Under the pieces are notes generated by a model, which was given only the letters and a program-made list of their open reading frames with translations, was not told the origin of the DNA and did not search any database. From contig NZ_JAHDIG010000004.1 of the NCBI RefSeq assembly GCF_020630935.1, positions 25,295 through 89,294 on the forward strand: DNA of 64,000 nt, written 5' to 3'. The position numbers and the translations under genes were made by a program. Source of the stretch: Bernardetia sp. GTDB lineage: Bacteria > Bacteroidota > Bacteroidia > Cytophagales > Bernardetiaceae. This document shows, piece after piece, positions 61,744 through 64,000 of the stretch (its first letter is position 1; the number at the start of each line of letters is the position of its first letter).

Positions 61744-61833
61744 TTATTTTTTCTTATGACGATTTTTACGAAGACGTTTTTTACGTTTGTGAGTAGCAAT
61801 CTTGTGTCTTTTACGTTTTTTTCCGCAAGGCAT
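61744..61833 (-). CDS. 29-aa basic AURKAIP1/COX24-domain-like ribosomal protein
   Basis: A tiny ORF (ATG 61833, TAA 61744) reading MPCGKKRKRHKIATHKRKKR and ending LRKNRHKKK. This matches the short AURKAIP1/COX24-domain proteins of Bacteroidota, related to mitochondrial mS38 and bacterial bS22-type small-subunit proteins: extremely basic, with the KRKRHK..THKRKKRLRK core. It lies 172 bp before rng on the same strand. In this phylum it usually sits beside rng and HU, as here. Confidence 0.85.
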   Translation of the reverse strand: MPCGKKRKRHKIATHKRKKRLRKNRHKKK

Positions 61834-62098
61834 AATATTATAAATTTAAAATGATTAAAATAATTTTGAAATATGATTAATAATAAATGATTGTAATAGA
61901 AAATTACGTATTTCATTTATTATATAAGTCAAATAAAATATAAGATTGATTCAGATTTTTACTTTTATAAATTCTTGTATAAAAACTAAATCAGTATAAG
62001 GTGCATATTTTGAGATAAATACATTTAGAAAATGATACTCAAAAAACTACTAGAAATTAGACATTTCCCATTTTGTGCCACTATACACCTAATTTTGG

Positions 62099-62106
62099 CA
62101 AAGATA
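62099..62106 (-). promoter_or_regulatory. -7 box upstream of the COX24-like gene
   Basis: On the minus strand TATCTTTG followed by CC, between the TPR gene and the COX24-like ORF. No TTG at the expected -33 spacing. It would give a leader of about 260 nt; the 348-bp gap holds nothing else I can identify. Confidence 0.4.
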
Positions 62107-62181
62107 CTATAAATAGCACAAAAATCATACTATTAATCAAAAAAATTGCGTTTTGCAAATTTTGGCAGCTTTATTCCTAAT

Positions 62182-63099
62182 TTAAAGCCCTTTCAAGTAC
62201 TCTTTGGCAGCTTCTTTCAATGCTGGGTCAGTTGCATTATCAAATACAAACTCTAATTCTTTTCTAGCCTTTTCTTTTGCTCCAGTTTCTTTGTAGCTAT
62301 AACCAAGGTATAGATGTGCAGAAACATCTTCTGGTATAAGCTGCACCAGTTTTTCAAAACGAACAACAGCCTTATCGAATTGTCTTGACTGAACTGAAAG
62401 TAAACCCAAGTTTTCAGTTGCCTTAATATGATTAGGGTCTTGTTCCAATATTTCTCTAAGCATAGCAATTCCTTGCATCGGATTTGTCGTTGTTATATAT
62501 GTCATAGCAAGTTGAGCCTTTGCATCTGTATTTTTTGGGTCTTGTTTCAAAACCATTTCATAATACTTTTGTGCTTTGGCAGACGCAGCACTTGCTTTCT
62601 TTGGGTCAATAGCAAAAACAGAGGCTTCATAATATGCTTCTGCTGCTGCTAAATTGTGTCCCAATGTCGGATTTTCATCAGCTTCTAGTGCTAAATAATA
62701 TGCTGCACTATCAAAAAGACTAATTTTCTTCAAATTCTCAACAAAGTTCTCTAAGGCTTGGTGTTCTTCATTGTGTGTTGCATTTGTCTTTGAAGCCACC
62801 TCAAAATAAAGATTACGAGCTGCGCTCAATGCTTCTTTATCTTCTTCTGAAACATTCATCAAGTGCTGTGTAGTTGCATTTTGAGTTTCTTCTTCAGTTC
62901 CGTGGTCGTGTCCGTCGTCTTCGCTATGTCCTTCTGGTAAGTCATCTTCTTGATTGAGAGACGAAGAAGCCGTTACGACGCTTTCATCTGTTTTAGAAGA
63001 TTTCTCAGTATCATTTTTTACTACTCCTTTTGGTAGAAATGCTAAAAGAACAGCTAATCCAATTCCTACTGCGATAAGTGAATATTGCTTGATTTGCAT
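62182..63099 (-). CDS. Membrane-anchored TPR protein
   Basis: 305 residues. N-terminal transmembrane anchor (about 7-24), a Ser/Asp/His-rich linker with HSEDDGHDHGTEEE (about 58-72), then five or more tetratricopeptide repeats from about 120 (for example PTLGHNLAAAEAYYEASVF, NTDAKAQLAMTYITT, HIKATENLGLLSVQSRQFDKA, DVSAHLYLGYSYKETGAKEKA). A periplasmic protein-protein interaction scaffold; partner unknown. It lies downstream of HU on the same strand (104 bp), as seen in other Bacteroidota. Confidence 0.85.
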   Translation of the reverse strand: MQIKQYSLIAVGIGLAVLLAFLPKGVVKNDTEKSSKTDESVVTASSSLNQEDDLPEGHSEDDGHDHGTEEETQNATTQHLMNVSEEDKEALSAARNLYFEVASKTNATHNEEHQALENFVENLKKISLFDSAAYYLALEADENPTLGHNLAAAEAYYEASVFAIDPKKASAASAKAQKYYEMVLKQDPKNTDAKAQLAMTYITTTNPMQGIAMLREILEQDPNHIKATENLGLLSVQSRQFDKAVVRFEKLVQLIPEDVSAHLYLGYSYKETGAKEKARKELEFVFDNATDPALKEAAKEYLKGL

Positions 63100-63203
63100 G
63101 GTTTTGTCAGTTGAGAGAAATAAGAAAACTTCTGTAAAGCAAATTTGTCGTAGAACAAGCGTCTTTACAGAAGTTTTTAAAGGTACAAATACGTTTTACC
63201 TAA

Positions 63204-63542
63204 CTAGGCTGTTGCTGTCAATTTTCTGTCCGACTCTTCCAACTCTACTTCAGCAAGCAATTTTTCACTTGTCTTGACTGCTTCAACAAATGTTTTGGCT
63301 GGCTTGAAACTAGGCACAAAATGAGGCTCAATGACCATTGGTTTTTTAGCTGCAATATCACGAGCTACTTTTCTAGCTCTTTTTTTATTGACAAAACTTC
63401 CAAAGCCACGAACATAAATATTTTCGCCGTCTGCCATGTTATCTTTTACAACATTAAAAAATTCTTCTACGATGTCTTGTACATCGAATTTATCTTTTTC
63501 TGTGCGATTAGCAATTTCTGCAATAAGATCTGCTTTAGTCAC
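63204..63542 (-). CDS. HU/IHF-family DNA-binding protein
   Basis: 112 residues: MTKADLIAEIANRTEKDKFDVQDIVEEFFNVVKDNMADGENIYVRGFGSFVNKKRARKVARDIAAKKPMVIEPHFVPSFKPAKTFVEAV (about 1-90), a complete HU/IHF fold with the GFGSF turn and the DNA-intercalating Pro replaced by the P.V.PHFVP arm. It has about 20 extra C-terminal residues (KTSEKLLAEVELEESDRKLTATA). GTG start at 63542; no in-frame ATG. Nucleoid bending; the arrangement with the TPR protein and rng is conserved in the phylum. Confidence 0.92.
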   Translation of the reverse strand: MTKADLIAEIANRTEKDKFDVQDIVEEFFNVVKDNMADGENIYVRGFGSFVNKKRARKVARDIAAKKPMVIEPHFVPSFKPAKTFVEAVKTSEKLLAEVELEESDRKLTATA

Positions 63543-63842
63543 TGTGGTTATTTTTTTGGGTTAAAAGAATGAATTTTAAATGCTTTGATAAGTCTGATTG
63601 TTCTTATCAAATTATCAAAAAATAAAATTCAATAATTAGAGTTGATAAAAATCAAAGTCGTGTGTGTAAATTTTCCTTATTGATTCTTATACAAAATATA
63701 GGTTTGCAAATATGTTGCTTTTCCTAATTTTATTACTTATTTGTTTTCCAAATCAGAATAAAACAGCTAAAACGATGTTCAATAAGTTTGATTAAGCAAA
63801 CTAATCTCTTCATTGTCAGATTGTTGTACAACTATTTGGGAG
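63543..63842. other. Long 5' leader of the HU gene
   Basis: About 300 bp between the promoter at 63845 and the HU start codon, AT-rich, with no ORF of coding character. A second, weaker -7-like box (TATATTTTG) lies near 63695 on the minus strand. I could not identify a known riboswitch or RNA. Confidence 0.4.
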
Positions 63843-63844
63843 TG

Positions 63845-63875
63845 CAAAGGTACTTTTGTAATTTGTATTTAGCAA
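63845..63875 (-). promoter_or_regulatory. Promoter of the HU gene
   Basis: On the minus strand TTG (63875-63873), exactly 20 nt, TACCTTTG (63852-63845) followed by CA. Same architecture as the rpmB promoter. Confidence 0.65.
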
Positions 63876-64000
63876 GTAAAATTGTATTAAAATCTATATT
63901 TTATCTAATTTTCAAGCTATTGGCATACAAAAATGACTTTCCAGTGTTCCAAATACTGATTTGGATACTAAATTACTGAAAATGAATCAATTAACAATAT

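Noticed and set aside
63788..63979. 63-codon plus-strand frame at the right edge
   Set aside because: Covers the HU promoter on the other strand and is a hydrophobic AT-rich artefact.

Overview
The window looks like a chromosome segment of an AT-rich Bacteroidota bacterium, most probably a Cytophagales member (Bernardetia/Flexibacter-like; this placement is an impression from gene content and was not computed). Supporting signs are a GldN/PorN-type type IX secretion gene, a secreted protease with a T9SS type A sorting tail, the rpmB-rpmG-DUF4295-ftsY block, a cysteine-poor TraR/DksA protein, SDR-type threonine dehydrogenase, BshC (bacillithiol) and many promoter-like TTG-N19..22-TAnnTTTG boxes. 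Shine-Dalgarno sequences are mostly absent. I saw no tRNA, rRNA, CRISPR array, prophage or transposase.

Layout. 1-4.5 kb: edge-truncated GldN paralogue, modular M43 metalloprotease, small lipoprotein. 4.5-7.4 kb: translation and targeting block (bL31 type B, FtsY, DUF4295, bL33, bL28), with a terminator separating ftsY from the ribosomal genes. 7.4-10 kb: inner-membrane protein and a BamA/TamA-like outer-membrane barrel. 10-14.2 kb: SDR, YraN, glutamate racemase, PyrR. 14.6-18.4 kb: bioD behind a large Pat-like acyl-CoA-synthetase/GNAT fusion. 18.7-23.6 kb: MarR regulator, an unusual zinc-ribbon protein with a long basic disordered tail, flavin reductase, MaoC hydratase, threonine dehydrogenase. 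24-29.5 kb: endonuclease/phosphatase-fold membrane protein, an isolated nuoA, a WecA-type glycosyl-phosphate transferase and an LRR protein. 29.5-38 kb: DUF389, DUF4139, patatin, carboxypeptidase-regulatory protein, HtpG, and a decayed TonB/unknown junction. 38.5-46.7 kb: DksA-like, PrmA, PDZ-hydrolase, Lon N-domain protein, MazG, BshC, glutaryl-CoA-type dehydrogenase. 46.7-51.6 kb: lipoprotein, DUF4412, PepSY, NAD(P)-binding protein and a DUF4365 putative nuclease. 51.6-64 kb: Mfd, EamA transporter, ECF sigma factor with a co-transcribed membrane protein, M42 peptidase, and the block RNase G / 29-aa COX24-like protein / TPR / HU.

Most genes are ordinary housekeeping or envelope genes, many in singletons or pairs. 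The most unusual material is intergenic. There are at least eight short (50-150 bp) elements bounded by inverted repeats with further palindromes nested inside, a 36-bp perfect palindrome, and a small GATAAGG...CCTTATC palindrome in front of start codons. Two of the elements share a TGACCT/AGGTCA core arranged as nested arms and a third carries a related core. One has four 12-bp arms in A-B-A'-B' order, which cannot all pair as simple hairpins. They contain no ORF and look like non-coding mobile or regulatory repeats. The best candidate accessory system is the DUF4365 protein next to such repeats.
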